This document shows, piece by piece, positions 9,930 through 21,768 of a stretch of 64,000 bases of DNA (positions are counted from its first letter, which is position 1; every line of letters begins with the position of its first letter). Source of the DNA: Cycloclasticus sp. (GTDB lineage: Bacteria; Pseudomonadota; Gammaproteobacteria; Methylococcales; Cycloclasticaceae); the NCBI GenBank assembly GCA_040743155.1, contig JBFLJU010000001.1:2477144-2541143 (forward strand). The letters are read 5' to 3'. The notes beneath the pieces were generated by a model. The model was not told where the DNA came from. It worked only from the letters and a program-made list of their open reading frames with translations, and did not search any database. A program made the translations under genes and the position numbers.

Positions 9930-10283
9930 TTATAGAATATCCAGAACGCTTTCTGGTGGACGACCAATGGCCGCTTTGCCGTTGGCCAACACGATAGGGC
10001 GTTCTATTAGAATAGGGTTTTCTAGCATTGCAGTAATGAGTTGAGCGCTGCTTAGGCTCTCATTTTTCAGGTCAAGCTCCTTGTAAACCGTCTCACCTTT
10101 GCGCATTAGCTCACGAGGCTCCATATTGAGTAGCTCTAAGACGGACTCAAGTTCGGTTTTACTGGGTGCCTCTTTTAGGTACTCAATAATGTCCATTTGT
10201 ACGCCCCTTTCTTCAAGCAACTTTAGCGTTTGGCGCGATTTACTGCAACGTGGGTTGTGATAGATTTTAATGCTCAACGTCAT
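9930..10283 (-). CDS. arsC: ArsC-family (YfgD-like) arsenate reductase
   Basis: A thioredoxin-fold protein of 117 residues in the glutaredoxin-linked ArsC family. The active-site loop HNPRCSKSRQTL has the reactive cysteine near residue 13, and a downstream RPIVL with its conserved arginine is present. The chromosomal position beside wrbA and hda is that of yfgD in E. coli, where a role in arsenic resistance is not established. There is no arsB or arsR nearby. The fold is sure; the substrate is inferred. Confidence 0.87.
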   Translation of the reverse strand: MTLSIKIYHNPRCSKSRQTLKLLEERGVQMDIIEYLKEAPSKTELESVLELLNMEPRELMRKGETVYKELDLKNESLSSAQLITAMLENPILIERPIVLANGKAAIGRPPESVLDIL

Positions 10284-10399
10284 GTCCTCGTCATTATTTT
10301 TATGGATTATAAATTATCTACTAATTTACGGTAGGCTTTTTCTGCTTCGCTTGCTGCGTGATATGATGGCCAACAGATCATTTAATTAAGAACTCAAAG

Positions 10400-11833
10400 A
10401 TGAAACTACCCGATTTTAGCCGAGCATCCGTCTTGGTCGTTGGCGACTTGATACTGGATAGAAACTGGCAAGGGGATACGTCGCGTATTTCACCTGAAGC
10501 GCCGGTGCCGGTTGTTCACATAAAAGACACTGAGGATTGTCCGGGTGGGGCGGGTAATGTTGCACTCAATATCGCCGCTCTAGATTCAACCGTTACTGTC
10601 TTGGGTTATACCGGTAATGATGAGGCGGCTGGTGTGTTAAAAAGCCAGTTAGAACAGGCCAATGTGAATTGTCGATTTGAGCAATTAACGGGGCAGCCGA
10701 CGATCACTAAACTTCGTGTTCTTAGCCGACATCAGCAATTAATTCGTTTAGATTTTGAAGACAGCTTTCATGACCTCCCTGTGGAGAAACTACTGCAAGA
10801 TTTTAAGCAGGCGTTACCGTCGCATGAAGTGGTGGTCTTATCTGATTATGACAAAGGCACACTGGCGTCGGTGCAGCAGCTTATTTCAGTCGCTAAATTG
10901 GCGGGTAAAAAAGTACTGGTCGACCCGAAAGGAATGGATTTTAAGAAGTATCAGGGAGCGACACTGATCACGCCAAATTGGAGCGAGTTTCAAGCAGTTG
11001 TGGGTGAGTGCCATAGTGATGACGATGTTGTTAGCCGTGGCTCCGCTTTATTAGAAGAACTGCAACTAGAGGCGCTTTTAGTGACCCGTGGTGAAAAAGG
11101 CATGACCTTGCTTCAGCCAGAACAGGAACCCATTCACTTACCAACTCAGGCACAAGAAGTGTTTGATGTGACCGGTGCGGGTGATACCGTCATTTCAACC
11201 TTAGCAGCATGTTTGGCGGCCGGTTCAAGTTTTACCGAAGCGACGGTATTGGCGAATCAAGCCGCCGGTTTAGTTGTGGCAAAACTGGGCACAGCAACGA
11301 TAACTCAGCAAGAGTTGAAAGCGACGTTGCATACGCTAGAGGAGATGCCGCGTGGGTTTGTCAGCGCGGATGATTTGGCGACGGCGATTAGCACGGCGCG
11401 GGTTAATGGCGAAAAAATTGTCTTAACAAATGGTTGCTTTGATATTTTGCACCCAGGCCACGTACGCTATTTGCAGCAAGCAAAAAACCTCGGCGACAGG
11501 CTTGTTATTCTTGTGAACGATGACGCGTCCGTGAGTAGGCTTAAAGGCCCAGAACGGCCGATCAATAATTTAGAAACCCGGGCAGAAATGCTATCGGCAC
11601 TGGCCTGTGTGGATTGGGTTTGCGCCTTTGCAGAAGACTCGCCGCGCGAGCATATTTGTCGAATCCTGCCTGATATATTGGTGAAAGGTGGCGACTATAA
11701 ATGCATTGAAGACATTGAAGGGCATGATTGCGTTGCGAAGGCGGGCGGTTCAACCTACGTGCTTGACTATGTGGATGGCTGTTCAACAACCAATTTGATT
11801 AAAAATATACGCGATAGTAGCGATAAAAGGTAA
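10400..11833 (+). CDS. hldE: bifunctional heptose 7-phosphate kinase / heptose 1-phosphate adenylyltransferase
   Basis: Makes ADP-heptose for the lipopolysaccharide inner core. The N-terminal ribokinase-like domain (about 1-315) shows GGAGNVALNIAAL and the catalytic TGAGDT. The C-terminal nucleotidyltransferase domain (about 340-477) starts NGCFDILHPGHV with its HxGH motif. Full length at 477 residues. It is the first gene of an operon with hldD (6-base gap), waaA and an MFS gene, which together build the heptose and Kdo part of the core. Confidence 0.97.
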   Translation: MKLPDFSRASVLVVGDLILDRNWQGDTSRISPEAPVPVVHIKDTEDCPGGAGNVALNIAALDSTVTVLGYTGNDEAAGVLKSQLEQANVNCRFEQLTGQPTITKLRVLSRHQQLIRLDFEDSFHDLPVEKLLQDFKQALPSHEVVVLSDYDKGTLASVQQLISVAKLAGKKVLVDPKGMDFKKYQGATLITPNWSEFQAVVGECHSDDDVVSRGSALLEELQLEALLVTRGEKGMTLLQPEQEPIHLPTQAQEVFDVTGAGDTVISTLAACLAAGSSFTEATVLANQAAGLVVAKLGTATITQQELKATLHTLEEMPRGFVSADDLATAISTARVNGEKIVLTNGCFDILHPGHVRYLQQAKNLGDRLVILVNDDASVSRLKGPERPINNLETRAEMLSALACVDWVCAFAEDSPREHICRILPDILVKGGDYKCIEDIEGHDCVAKAGGSTYVLDYVDGCSTTNLIKNIRDSSDKR

Positions 11834-11839
11834 ACGAAA

Positions 11840-12799
11840 ATGATAATCGTAACAGGCGGTGCGGGCTTTATTGGCAGCAATATTGTGCAAGGTTTAAATG
11901 ACAGAGGAATCGACAATATTTTGGTGGTCGATGACCTTGAGGACGGAACGAAATTTAAAAACATCGTTGATGGGCGTATTGCCGATTATATGGATAAGGA
12001 CGATTTTTTAGATAGCGTGCTAGGTGGTGATTTTGATGATGTAACGATCGAGGCCATTTTTCATGAAGGGGCTTGCTCTTCCACGACCGAGTGGGATGGC
12101 CAGTTTATGATGGAAAATAATTATGAGTATTCGAAAACTATTTTCCACTTTTGCCAAGAAAAAAGGGTGCCTTTTATCTACGCATCAAGCGCATCAGTGT
12201 ATGGCGGGGGAAGCGTTTTTAAGGAAGATTTGGCGAACGAAGAGCCGCTGAATGTTTACGGCTATTCAAAATTCCTGTTTGATCAATATGTGCGCGCGCA
12301 AGAAGCAAAAAACCATCAAGAGGTAAAGAGCCAAGTGGTCGGGCTGCGTTATTTTAATGTCTATGGGCCGCGTGAACAGCACAAAGGTAGCATGGCGAGT
12401 GTGGCATTTCACTTGAACAACCAGCTGCTCGATGCTGGTGAAATAAAGCTCTTTGCGGGTTGTGATGGCTATGGTGATGGTGAGCAAGTGCGCGATTTTG
12501 TTTATGTGGGTGACGTGGTTGACGTGAATTTATGGTTTTTAGATAACCCAAGAGTGTCCGGCATATTTAACTGTGGCACGGGTAAAAGCCAGCCCTTTAA
12601 TGACGTGGCGAACGGTGTTCTTGATTATCACCAAAAGGGGCATTTAAGCTATATTCCATTTCCAGAGCATTTAGTTGGGCATTACCAGAGTTTTACAGAA
12701 GCAGACTTAACGGCACTTCGCGCTGCGGGCTGTGACCATGCCTTTAAAACCGTGGACGAAGGTGTGAAGTGTTATATGGAATGGTTAAACGCTAGTTAG
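11840..12799 (+). CDS. hldD: ADP-L-glycero-D-manno-heptose 6-epimerase
   Basis: Epimerises ADP-D-glycero-heptose to the L-form, the last step before heptose is added to the core. This extended short-chain dehydrogenase has 319 residues. The NADP-binding [11 protein letters not shown] is at the N-terminus, an SSASVYG segment supplies the serine near residue 115, and [12 protein letters not shown] supplies the Tyr-x3-Lys pair. It sits between hldE and waaA with gaps of 6 and 4 bases, so it is co-transcribed. Confidence 0.97.
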   Translation: MIIVTGGAGFIGSNIVQGLNDRGIDNILVVDDLEDGTKFKNIVDGRIADYMDKDDFLDSVLGGDFDDVTIEAIFHEGACSSTTEWDGQFMMENNYEYSKTIFHFCQEKRVPFIYASSASVYGGGSVFKEDLANEEPLNVYGYSKFLFDQYVRAQEAKNHQEVKSQVVGLRYFNVYGPREQHKGSMASVAFHLNNQLLDAGEIKLFAGCDGYGDGEQVRDFVYVGDVVDVNLWFLDNPRVSGIFNCGTGKSQPFNDVANGVLDYHQKGHLSYIPFPEHLVGHYQSFTEADLTALRAAGCDHAFKTVDEGVKCYMEWLNAS

Positions 12800-12803
12800 T
12801 CCG

Positions 12804-14075
12804 ATGCGACTGGCGTACTCGGCCTTACTGTATTTCTTATCGCCATTTTTTATTCTGCGATTGCTGATGCGTGGGCGCAAAGCGCCAGCGTATTTAAGTC
12901 GTTGGGGTGAGCGTTTTGGTTGGTATGGAAAAGCTCAGCCGAAAGGCGTCATTTGGTTCCATACGGTTTCAGTCGGTGAGGCAGAAGCAGCCTTCCCACT
13001 AATTGATGCGATTGCGAAAAGGTTTCCAGAAAAGCCCATTTTGGTGACCACAACAACACCGACCGGTTCTGCGCGGGTGAAGGCATTTTTAGGTCATCGC
13101 GTACACCACGTATATTTACCCTACGATATGCCAGATGCGATGCGGCGTTTTTATCGCTGCTTTAAACCGTTAATAGCGATTATCTTAGAAACGGAAATTT
13201 GGCCGAATATGCTCCATCAGGCCAAGCGAAATGGCGTGCCGACAATTATAGTTAACGCGCGGCTTTCTGAGAAATCTGCAAAAGGATACGCTCGTTTGGG
13301 CTCGTTTATGACGCAAACATTGGCCGATATTACGCACGTTTGTGCGCAAACCGACGCCTCGTCAGAACGCTTTACCCGCTTGGGGCTAGATACAAACAGC
13401 ATTACAGTGCCGGGCAATATTAAGTTTGATATAGAGATGCCTGCTCATTTGCTTGAGCACGCAGAAGTGATTCGACGAGACTGGTTTCAACAGCGACCGA
13501 GTTGGATTGCTGCGAGTACACACGAGGGCGAGGATGAAAAAGTATTAGAGGCTTTTTCTCAGGTAAAAAAGCAACTGCCTAATACGCTATTGGTGTTAGT
13601 GCCTAGACATCCCGAACGCTTTAATACGGTTGCAAAGTTATGTGAAAAAAGGGGCTGGACGATAACGCGCCGAAGTGAGCAAAAATCTGCGCGAGTGAAT
13701 AGCGATGTGTTTTTGCTGGATACGTTAGGGGAATTGAAGTTGTATTATGCAACGGTCGACGTTGCCTTTATTGGTGGTAGTTTGGTGCCCACGGGTGGGC
13801 ATAATATGCTTGAAGCCGCGGCGCTATCGGTGCCCGTTATTTTTGGCCCATTCGTGCATAATTTCACAGAAATCAGTGAGCGATTGCTATCAATGCAAGC
13901 GGCATTTCAAGTAGACGATGCAGCGGCGTTGGCGTCAAGGGTGATTGGTTTGCTAGAGCACTCAGAGAAACGAGACCAGATGGGAAGTGCGGGCCGCGAG
14001 TTCGTAGAACAAAATAAAGGCGCGGTGAATAAAGTGGCAGAGCGCATTATAAGTACTCTAGATGGCGCACGATAA
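12804..14075 (+). CDS. waaA: 3-deoxy-D-manno-octulosonic acid (Kdo) transferase
   Basis: Adds Kdo to lipid A at the inner face of the cytoplasmic membrane. The 423 residues start with a membrane anchor (about 3-20). The GT30 family features follow: WFHTVSVGEAEAAFPLI with its catalytic glutamate near residue 60, and a C-terminal GT-B half with FIGGSLVPTGGHNMLEAAAL that binds CMP-Kdo. It overlaps the following MFS gene by 14 bases. Confidence 0.96.
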   Translation: MRLAYSALLYFLSPFFILRLLMRGRKAPAYLSRWGERFGWYGKAQPKGVIWFHTVSVGEAEAAFPLIDAIAKRFPEKPILVTTTTPTGSARVKAFLGHRVHHVYLPYDMPDAMRRFYRCFKPLIAIILETEIWPNMLHQAKRNGVPTIIVNARLSEKSAKGYARLGSFMTQTLADITHVCAQTDASSERFTRLGLDTNSITVPGNIKFDIEMPAHLLEHAEVIRRDWFQQRPSWIAASTHEGEDEKVLEAFSQVKKQLPNTLLVLVPRHPERFNTVAKLCEKRGWTITRRSEQKSARVNSDVFLLDTLGELKLYYATVDVAFIGGSLVPTGGHNMLEAAALSVPVIFGPFVHNFTEISERLLSMQAAFQVDDAAALASRVIGLLEHSEKRDQMGSAGREFVEQNKGAVNKVAERIISTLDGAR

Positions 14076-15249
14076 TAGCCGCCTAAAAGTGCTCGCTTCG
14101 GGTGTTTTTTGTTTAATACTAACAATGAGTATAGCCCGTTTTTCCTACACCCCAATGATACCGGCGATGTTCGAGCAAGTCGGGCTAACAAAGGTGTTGG
14201 CAGGCTGGTTGGCGACAATAAATTATGCCGGTTATATGCTAGGCGCTTTAACAGCGACACTGGTCGGCAACTTGCTCATCAAGGATCGAATCTATCGAAC
14301 GGGATTAATTCTCGCCATTATAACAACGCTAATGATGGGCTTATCTGATAACCCTTGGCTGTGGGCTGTTTCACGCTTTGTTGCGGGGTTTAGCTCCGCT
14401 GCAGGCTTATTGATCGGTGCGGGCCTCATGTTGAACTGGTTGATCAGGCACCATCATCGAAGTGAAATGGGTGTTCACTTTAGTGGCATAGGCTTAGGCA
14501 TTGTTTTGGTGGCGCTACTGCTTGAATGGACGAATCAATTAAGCTGGTCGGAACAGTGGATGTTGCTCGCGGTTGTTGGTGCTGGGCTTGCCATTCCGGC
14601 ATGGCGCTGGCTACCTCCGCCTGACCCAAGCGGTGTAACGAAGGCGGGACAGGTGCTTGATGATAAGCCACCGAGTAAGCTCTTTCTAAGGTTAATGTTG
14701 GTGGTGTATTTTTGTGCGGGATTTGGTTTTGTTATCAGCGCCACCTATATTGTTGCCATCGTCGAGAGCCAGCCAGCATTGCAAGGGCAAGGCGAAATGA
14801 CGTTTCTTATCTTAGGCCTTTGCGCTACCCCTGCCTGCATTATCTGGGACTTGGTGTCTAGAAAAACGGGGATCTTAAACGCATTATTACTGGCATATTT
14901 AATCCACTCGCTAGGGATTGTGTTGCCTGCCTTAAGTGATACGTTGTTGTTCGCCCTGCTTAGCGCGGGCTTATACGGCTTTACCTTTGTTGGAATCGTT
15001 AGCATTGTTTTAACGATGGCCGGTAGATTTTACCCGACGAAGCCGGCTAAGCTGATGGGCATGCTAACAATGAGTTATGGGGTGCCACAAATTATTGCAC
15101 CGACGATAGCGGGCTACTTAGCGGGTTCGACCGGTAATTATGATGCGTCTTTGTATATGGCGAGTGGTTTTGTGTTACTGGGTTTTTTTGTTATTTTAGC
15201 CATTAAAAAATGGGCAGCTGAAGATATCAGCTTGCTTGATAGCAAATAA
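14062..15249 (+). CDS. MFS transporter, YbfB/YjiJ family
   Basis: A 395-residue, roughly twelve-segment major-facilitator carrier. The N-terminal phrase SIARFSYTPMIPAMFEQ and the ATINYAGYMLGAL segment in the second helix are characteristic of the YbfB/YjiJ group. Its first 14 bases overlap waaA, so it is the last gene of the hldE operon, though its substrate is unknown and need not concern lipopolysaccharide. The residue pattern is regular, with no sign of decay. Confidence 0.88.
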   Translation: MAHDNSRLKVLASGVFCLILTMSIARFSYTPMIPAMFEQVGLTKVLAGWLATINYAGYMLGALTATLVGNLLIKDRIYRTGLILAIITTLMMGLSDNPWLWAVSRFVAGFSSAAGLLIGAGLMLNWLIRHHHRSEMGVHFSGIGLGIVLVALLLEWTNQLSWSEQWMLLAVVGAGLAIPAWRWLPPPDPSGVTKAGQVLDDKPPSKLFLRLMLVVYFCAGFGFVISATYIVAIVESQPALQGQGEMTFLILGLCATPACIIWDLVSRKTGILNALLLAYLIHSLGIVLPALSDTLLFALLSAGLYGFTFVGIVSIVLTMAGRFYPTKPAKLMGMLTMSYGVPQIIAPTIAGYLAGSTGNYDASLYMASGFVLLGFFVILAIKKWAAEDISLLDSK

Positions 15250-15339
15250 TCGGCGTGATTAATGCTGCTAGGTTCAAAACGAGCGAGGTTTAGACTGCTG
15301 GTTTTGGCCTGAAGAGGTGGTTAAGTGAGTCGATGAGTA

Positions 15340-16674
15340 CTAATGTTGAAGCCATTGATTGACTGTTTCAAGGTCGCTTGCAGACAGTGATCCGGCGGTA
15401 TTTTTCAGCGTTAGAATACTAAGAATGTAATTTCTTTTTGCGGCGATTAGTTGAAACTTTGCCCGCGATAAATTGCTCTGAGCATCAAGCACGTCCACGA
15501 TAGTGCGGGTGCCAACCTCCAAGCCTACCTCGTTAGCGTCTAGCGAACTCTTATTTGAAATAATGGCTTGCTCTAAGGCGTGAATTCTCTGCAAGTTTGT
15601 TGTTACGCCTCTAAATGCGTCGCGTGTTTCTCTTAACGTTGTGCGCTGTAATGACTGTAAAACATCGATTGATTGCTTATGCTTAAAGGCCGCTTGTCTT
15701 GTTAAAGACAGTGTTTTGCCGCCAGCAAATAACGCCATATTTAATTCTAGCCCGAGCCTGTCTGATTCGTTTCTAAACCCTGTGCCAAAGCTTCCGCCGC
15801 CAGTTTCGCTGTATCGGTGAGAGGCGACTATATCAATGGTAGGGTAGTGTGCAGAGCGGTTAATGTTAATTTCTTTTTTAGCAATGTCGATATCATATCT
15901 TGCCATTTCAAGGGAGAGGTTGTTTTCAGCGGCAGATGTTTCCCAAGTATTAATGTTATTTGGTTCAGGTGTCGACAAGGGAAAAGAGGCTGCCAAGGGG
16001 GCGAGCGTTAATTCGTCCGTTTGAATGATTTCGCGTAACGCCTCTTTTGCTGAATACAGGAGGTCTTGTGCGGCAATTTGGGTTGCAACCGATAAGTCGT
16101 ATCGAGCTTGGGCATCGTGGACATCGGTGATAGCGATAAGGCCGACGTCAAAACGTACTGTTGCCTGCTCAAGCTGGCGTGTAAAGGCGTTAACGTCATC
16201 GTTTGCTAAGTTTAAGTTTACTTCAGCCCGTAGCGTGTCTAAGTAACGCTCGGTTAACCGGAGAATAAGTGCTTGTTCGGCGTGCTGGTACGCCACCTCG
16301 GCTTTAGAAACGCGTTCATTAGCCTGTTTGTAACGAGTAAAGTGAGCCCAATTGAATAACGGCTGCTTCAGCGAGACAGAAAAGCTTTCATCACGAAACT
16401 GGCTGGTACTTTTACCGCCACCGGAAAAACTGCTTTCACTTTCTTGGCGCACGTCATTCGATATGGCTGATAGATTAATACTTGGCAGTAAATCAGCTAA
16501 TGCTTGCGGGTTTGCTTCTTTTGATGCGAGTAACTGGTTATAGGCGGCATGAAGGTCTGCATCGTTTTCTAGCGCTAGTTTGTAAGCGCTGACTAAATCG
16601 ACAGGTTGAGCGAAATTTAGTAGTGGGTATAGACAAAGAATGGCACTTAGTAATAATTTTTTAGATGGATTCAT
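15340..16674 (-). CDS. tolC: TolC family outer-membrane channel
   Basis: Outer-membrane tunnel protein for efflux pumps or type I secretion. A signal peptide (about 1-22, ending FAQ) is followed by the DLVSAYKLALENDADLHAA start of the first TolC repeat. The two-repeat architecture continues to residue 444, with the family phrase VGTRTIVDVLDAQSNLSRAK near 385. It is transcribed alone. No partner pump genes are adjacent, which fits a general TolC that serves several systems. Confidence 0.93.
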   Translation of the reverse strand: MNPSKKLLLSAILCLYPLLNFAQPVDLVSAYKLALENDADLHAAYNQLLASKEANPQALADLLPSINLSAISNDVRQESESSFSGGGKSTSQFRDESFSVSLKQPLFNWAHFTRYKQANERVSKAEVAYQHAEQALILRLTERYLDTLRAEVNLNLANDDVNAFTRQLEQATVRFDVGLIAITDVHDAQARYDLSVATQIAAQDLLYSAKEALREIIQTDELTLAPLAASFPLSTPEPNNINTWETSAAENNLSLEMARYDIDIAKKEININRSAHYPTIDIVASHRYSETGGGSFGTGFRNESDRLGLELNMALFAGGKTLSLTRQAAFKHKQSIDVLQSLQRTTLRETRDAFRGVTTNLQRIHALEQAIISNKSSLDANEVGLEVGTRTIVDVLDAQSNLSRAKFQLIAAKRNYILSILTLKNTAGSLSASDLETVNQWLQH

Positions 16675-16735
16675 GGCTGCTTGAAGGCTTAATTTTATGC
16701 AATGACTTTAGCATGTAGCTGACAAATAGGTGAGC

Positions 16736-17188
16736 TTAAAGCTTACATTTGTTCGTTTTTAGTGTGAATGTAACGGGGCCGTCATTGCATAAAGAAACCT
16801 GCATATCCGCGCCAAACTCACCACAGGATACCTTGTCATATTGTTGCTTTGCGTACTGCACGGCGAATTCAAATAAAGGCTTAGATATACTCGGTGCTGC
16901 GGCTGGGGTGAAGCTTGGGCGAGCGCCCTTTTTGGTGTCGGCGGCTAAGGTGAACTGTGGAATGAGTAATAAGCCGCCGCCTACCTGTCGAATGTTCAAG
17001 TTCATTTTGTCATCGGAGTCGGCAAATATTCGATAATTTAATATCCGATCAATTAACTGTTTTACCTCTGTTTCGCCGTCGCCTTTTTCGATCGCCAGCA
17101 AGGCCATGATGCCTTGTTTAATCTCCCCAATAATAATGTTGTCGACAGTAACGTTAGCGTGTGAGACGCGTTGAATAACGGTTAACAC
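16736..17188 (-). CDS. dtd: D-aminoacyl-tRNA deacylase
   Basis: Hydrolyses D-amino acids wrongly attached to tRNA. The 150 residues show the start MLTVIQRVSHANVTVD and the phrase LLIPQFTLAADTKKGARPSF with its SQxTL-like element (here P-Q-F-T-L). GPVTFTL near the end corresponds to the Gly-cisPro active-site loop. It overlaps mug by seven bases, and the rhodanese gene precedes mug, so the three form one run. Confidence 0.95.
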   Translation of the reverse strand: MLTVIQRVSHANVTVDNIIIGEIKQGIMALLAIEKGDGETEVKQLIDRILNYRIFADSDDKMNLNIRQVGGGLLLIPQFTLAADTKKGARPSFTPAAAPSISKPLFEFAVQYAKQQYDKVSCGEFGADMQVSLCNDGPVTFTLKTNKCKL

Positions 17189-17724
17189 GGCGGTTGTTTT
17201 GCTAATTGCTGAAACAAGTCTTTGTAACTATCGGTGATAACGGATAATGAAAAAGCAGCATTTGCAGGGCTTGGGTTGGGCGTTACGTAAACGGGGCAAC
17301 TATTAATGCTCCAGCTTTGCAAACCCCATTGACTAGGTCGGCTTTTATCGGCGCTGTATTGCAGGTGTTTTTGGCAGGTTAATTTACCGTGAAACCAAAC
17401 CATGCGAGGTCGTATGCTGTCGATAAGGTTCTGCAAGCGTGCGCTACCAGCGCGATAGTCGGCGGCTTTTAGGTCTTTGCAACCTGCTGTCGGACGTTTA
17501 ACAAGGTCGCTGAAACCAATGCGATATTGGCTGTGTAAACGATGGCAACTCTCAAGGCTGGGTTTTAATTCGCTGTCAAAAAAGCCACAGTCATTAAGTG
17601 CCGTCCAAAAGCGATTGCGAGGGTTAGCAAAGTAAAACCCAGCGTCCACCGACGGAAGGGAGGGATTCAAGCCAATGGATAAAACGTCTAAATGCTCACT
17701 TAATATGTCGGGGAGAGTCTCCAC
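17182..17724 (-). CDS. mug: G/U mismatch-specific uracil-DNA glycosylase
   Basis: Removes uracil, and related damaged bases, mispaired with guanine. The 180-residue protein carries the motif 1 GLNPSLPSVDAGFYFANP with the catalytic asparagine near residue 19, and the downstream NPSPANAAFS loop that inserts into DNA. It overlaps dtd at its 3' end and abuts the rhodanese gene. Both overlap and length agree with Mug rather than with the larger UDG families. Confidence 0.92.
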   Translation of the reverse strand: METLPDILSEHLDVLSIGLNPSLPSVDAGFYFANPRNRFWTALNDCGFFDSELKPSLESCHRLHSQYRIGFSDLVKRPTAGCKDLKAADYRAGSARLQNLIDSIRPRMVWFHGKLTCQKHLQYSADKSRPSQWGLQSWSINSCPVYVTPNPSPANAAFSLSVITDSYKDLFQQLAKQPPC

Positions 17725-18045
17725 TTAGTAAGTTGGCATCTCATTATCAACGCTGGCAGCCCACGCATGAACGCCGCCGCTGAGGTTAGTAATATCTTTA
17801 AAGCCATTTTGCATTAAGAATTGTGCGACTTGTTGGCTTCGCATACCGTGATGGCAGATGGTGATAATAGGGGTGTCTTCAGGCAGTTCCTCTAAGCGGC
17901 TTGGAATGCTTTGCATGGGGATCAAATGGCTATTGTTAATATGACAATATTCAAATTCGTGGGGTTCTCTTACGTCCAAGAGAAAAGGGGGTGTTTTCGA
18001 GTCCTCAAGAAGCGCATTTAATTCAGCTGCTGAAATATTTTTCAT
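17725..18045 (-). CDS. single-domain rhodanese (GlpE-like sulfurtransferase)
   Basis: A 106-residue cytoplasmic rhodanese domain. The persulfide-carrying cysteine sits in ITICHHGMRSQQVA, and the domain starts with a LLDVREPHEFEYCHI element that is diagnostic. It precedes mug without a gap and is divergent from thiC. A role as sulfur donor is likely but the acceptor is unknown. Divergence from the thiamin gene is suggestive only. Confidence 0.92.
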   Translation of the reverse strand: MKNISAAELNALLEDSKTPPFLLDVREPHEFEYCHINNSHLIPMQSIPSRLEELPEDTPIITICHHGMRSQQVAQFLMQNGFKDITNLSGGVHAWAASVDNEMPTY

Positions 18046-18095
18046 TTAGAAAAGCCTGGTTGTTATTCAGAATTAATTATAACAGTGTGTGATAA

Positions 18096-20009
<1,914 letters not shown>

Positions 20010-20021
20010 TTAAACGAGCTA

Positions 20022-20804
20022 TTAGGTATTGAGCGAAGCAATAAGGCCCTCGTTGACCCACGATGTCAAATAAGCGATTGCTTGTGAGGGTACTTCTTCT
20101 TCGCTGAAATCATTTAATAATTGTTCACACATGTCAGCAAAAGTCCGCCCAGCGAGGACGAGTTCCAAGGCACTAGCCTCAGCAATTTTTACAGGCCGAT
20201 AACGGCTAATTAATGTGCTGTCTCGCCATAGCAGCCAGACGTCGGGCGTGCTGAGATGTTCAGTTTTAGGTGGTGGCATATCATTCGCCAGTGCTTTCCA
20301 AACAGCAAAGCTATTGAGCTTAAACGTTAGGGCTTGTACCGAGGGGTGAAACGTAAAGCTGAGTGTTTCCCATGCCTCTGAGGGCAAAGATGTTAAGGCA
20401 TCGATAGAGACTAGCTCGCTGTCTTGCGCATCAAAGCTGTCGGCAAAAGCGGCTTCTATACCGGCGATTTCTGTCAGTATCGGGTGTTGCCGGTAAGGCT
20501 CCTCGTCGCGCAGTAAGTTTGCCATTTGCGTGCTGTAATAGCGTAAATTTGTCTGTTGTGACGGGTAATGTTCAATGTAACGTTCAAGTAACTGCTCAAA
20601 TTGTTCGTCCCCTAAATAATCGTGCAGTTTTTCATAATCGGTCGTTATGGCTTCTTTTAACCGTTCTTTATAGGCGTAAGCATAAATATCTAGGCGCTTT
20701 TTGGCAGATAAATTGGCTGTTGATTGGATGTGCTTGGCGATGTCGGTTGTCTTGCCTAATAAATGCCCCATAAAAGCCTGTTGTAAATTGCGCAATTCGG
20801 ACAT
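20022..20804 (-). CDS. bufC: BufC: DUF2063 partner of the bufferin-modifying enzyme
   Basis: A 260-residue DUF2063 protein, the usual partner of MNIO (DUF692) enzymes and thought to present the precursor peptide to them. The N-terminal helical domain has the family phrase YAYAYKERLKEAITTDYEKL, followed by RYIEHYPSQQTNLRYYSTQM, and a beta-rich peptide-binding region follows. Its start overlaps the bufB stop by one base, so the two are translationally coupled. It ends convergently with thiC. Function is inferred from family and context. Confidence 0.88.
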   Translation of the reverse strand: MSELRNLQQAFMGHLLGKTTDIAKHIQSTANLSAKKRLDIYAYAYKERLKEAITTDYEKLHDYLGDEQFEQLLERYIEHYPSQQTNLRYYSTQMANLLRDEEPYRQHPILTEIAGIEAAFADSFDAQDSELVSIDALTSLPSEAWETLSFTFHPSVQALTFKLNSFAVWKALANDMPPPKTEHLSTPDVWLLWRDSTLISRYRPVKIAEASALELVLAGRTFADMCEQLLNDFSEEEVPSQAIAYLTSWVNEGLIASLNT

Positions 20805-21685
20805 TAGGTCACACCCTTTAAAATAGCTCGTTGGTTAAGAAGTAATTCACGGGAGTTTAAGGTTTTCGTGGCTATTTTTTCAGCGATACGAAGCTCCTCT
20901 CTTAATTCACTGAAGGCGGGGATATTATCGTCGCGTTCTATCATCGTGCTAACGGCTCCAAAGCGCTTAAGCGCGTATTCGTAGAGCTGCCAAACGGGAT
21001 CGCATACCTCGTGGTCGTGAGTGTCGATAAGCATGCCTTCCTGAGTGCTGTGGCCGGCTAGGTGAAATTGCATAACACGTTCCTTATCAATGCCGTTGAT
21101 ATAGTCTTGAGGGTTGAAATGGTGGTTATGTGCGCTAACAAAAATATTATTAATATCGAGCAAAATATAACAGCCAGAGCGCTTGGCTATTTCATTCAAG
21201 AACTGCCATTCGCTCATCACCGATTCGTTATAGGTCACATAGCTCGATAGGTTTTCAATAAGCATGGGTCGGCCAATAAAGTCTTGGACTTGGCTAATGC
21301 GGCTGGCAAGGTGCTCAATAGTTGTTTCGTTATAAGGGAGAGGCAGCAAGTCGTGGCTGTTTGTATGGGCAAATTGCGTCCAACACAAATGATCGGAGTA
21401 CCAACAGGGCTCAATGCGTTCAATCAGTTTTTTTAAATCGCTTAAATAGCCTTTATTGAGTGGATCGGTGCTACCAATCGACATTGAGACGCCGTGCATC
21501 ACCATCGGGTAATCGGCGCGAATTTTGTCTAAATTTGCAAGCGGCTTGCCCCCCGGCACCATGTAGTTTTCTGAAAGAATCTCGAACCAGTCTACCTGAG
21601 GCTTATGCTCTATCACGTGTTGATAATGCTCCGTGCGTAAGCCTAAACCAAACCCTAAAAAGGGGCGATTAGCATTGGCGATCAT
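20804..21685 (-). CDS. bufB: BufB: MNIO-family (DUF692) multinuclear iron oxidase
   Basis: A 293-residue DUF692 protein with a TIM-barrel fold that binds two or three iron atoms and oxidises cysteines of a ribosomal peptide into thiooxazole-type groups. Visible family landmarks are FEILSENYMVPGG near residue 34, VMHGVSMSIGSTDPLNKGYL near 63, WYSDHLCW near 96, LIENLSSY, LLDINNIFVSAHNH and QFHLAGHS, which carry the His, Asp and Glu ligands. It lies between bufA (83-base gap) and bufC (one-base overlap), the standard bufferin order. Confidence 0.92.
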   Translation of the reverse strand: MIANANRPFLGFGLGLRTEHYQHVIEHKPQVDWFEILSENYMVPGGKPLANLDKIRADYPMVMHGVSMSIGSTDPLNKGYLSDLKKLIERIEPCWYSDHLCWTQFAHTNSHDLLPLPYNETTIEHLASRISQVQDFIGRPMLIENLSSYVTYNESVMSEWQFLNEIAKRSGCYILLDINNIFVSAHNHHFNPQDYINGIDKERVMQFHLAGHSTQEGMLIDTHDHEVCDPVWQLYEYALKRFGAVSTMIERDDNIPAFSELREELRIAEKIATKTLNSRELLLNQRAILKGVT

Positions 21686-21768
21686 CGTTTTACCAGTTAG
21701 TTAAGTTGAAAAAGATAAAACCATGGCGTCACTGTATGAGGCGAAGCCATGGCTTAATGACATGAGTT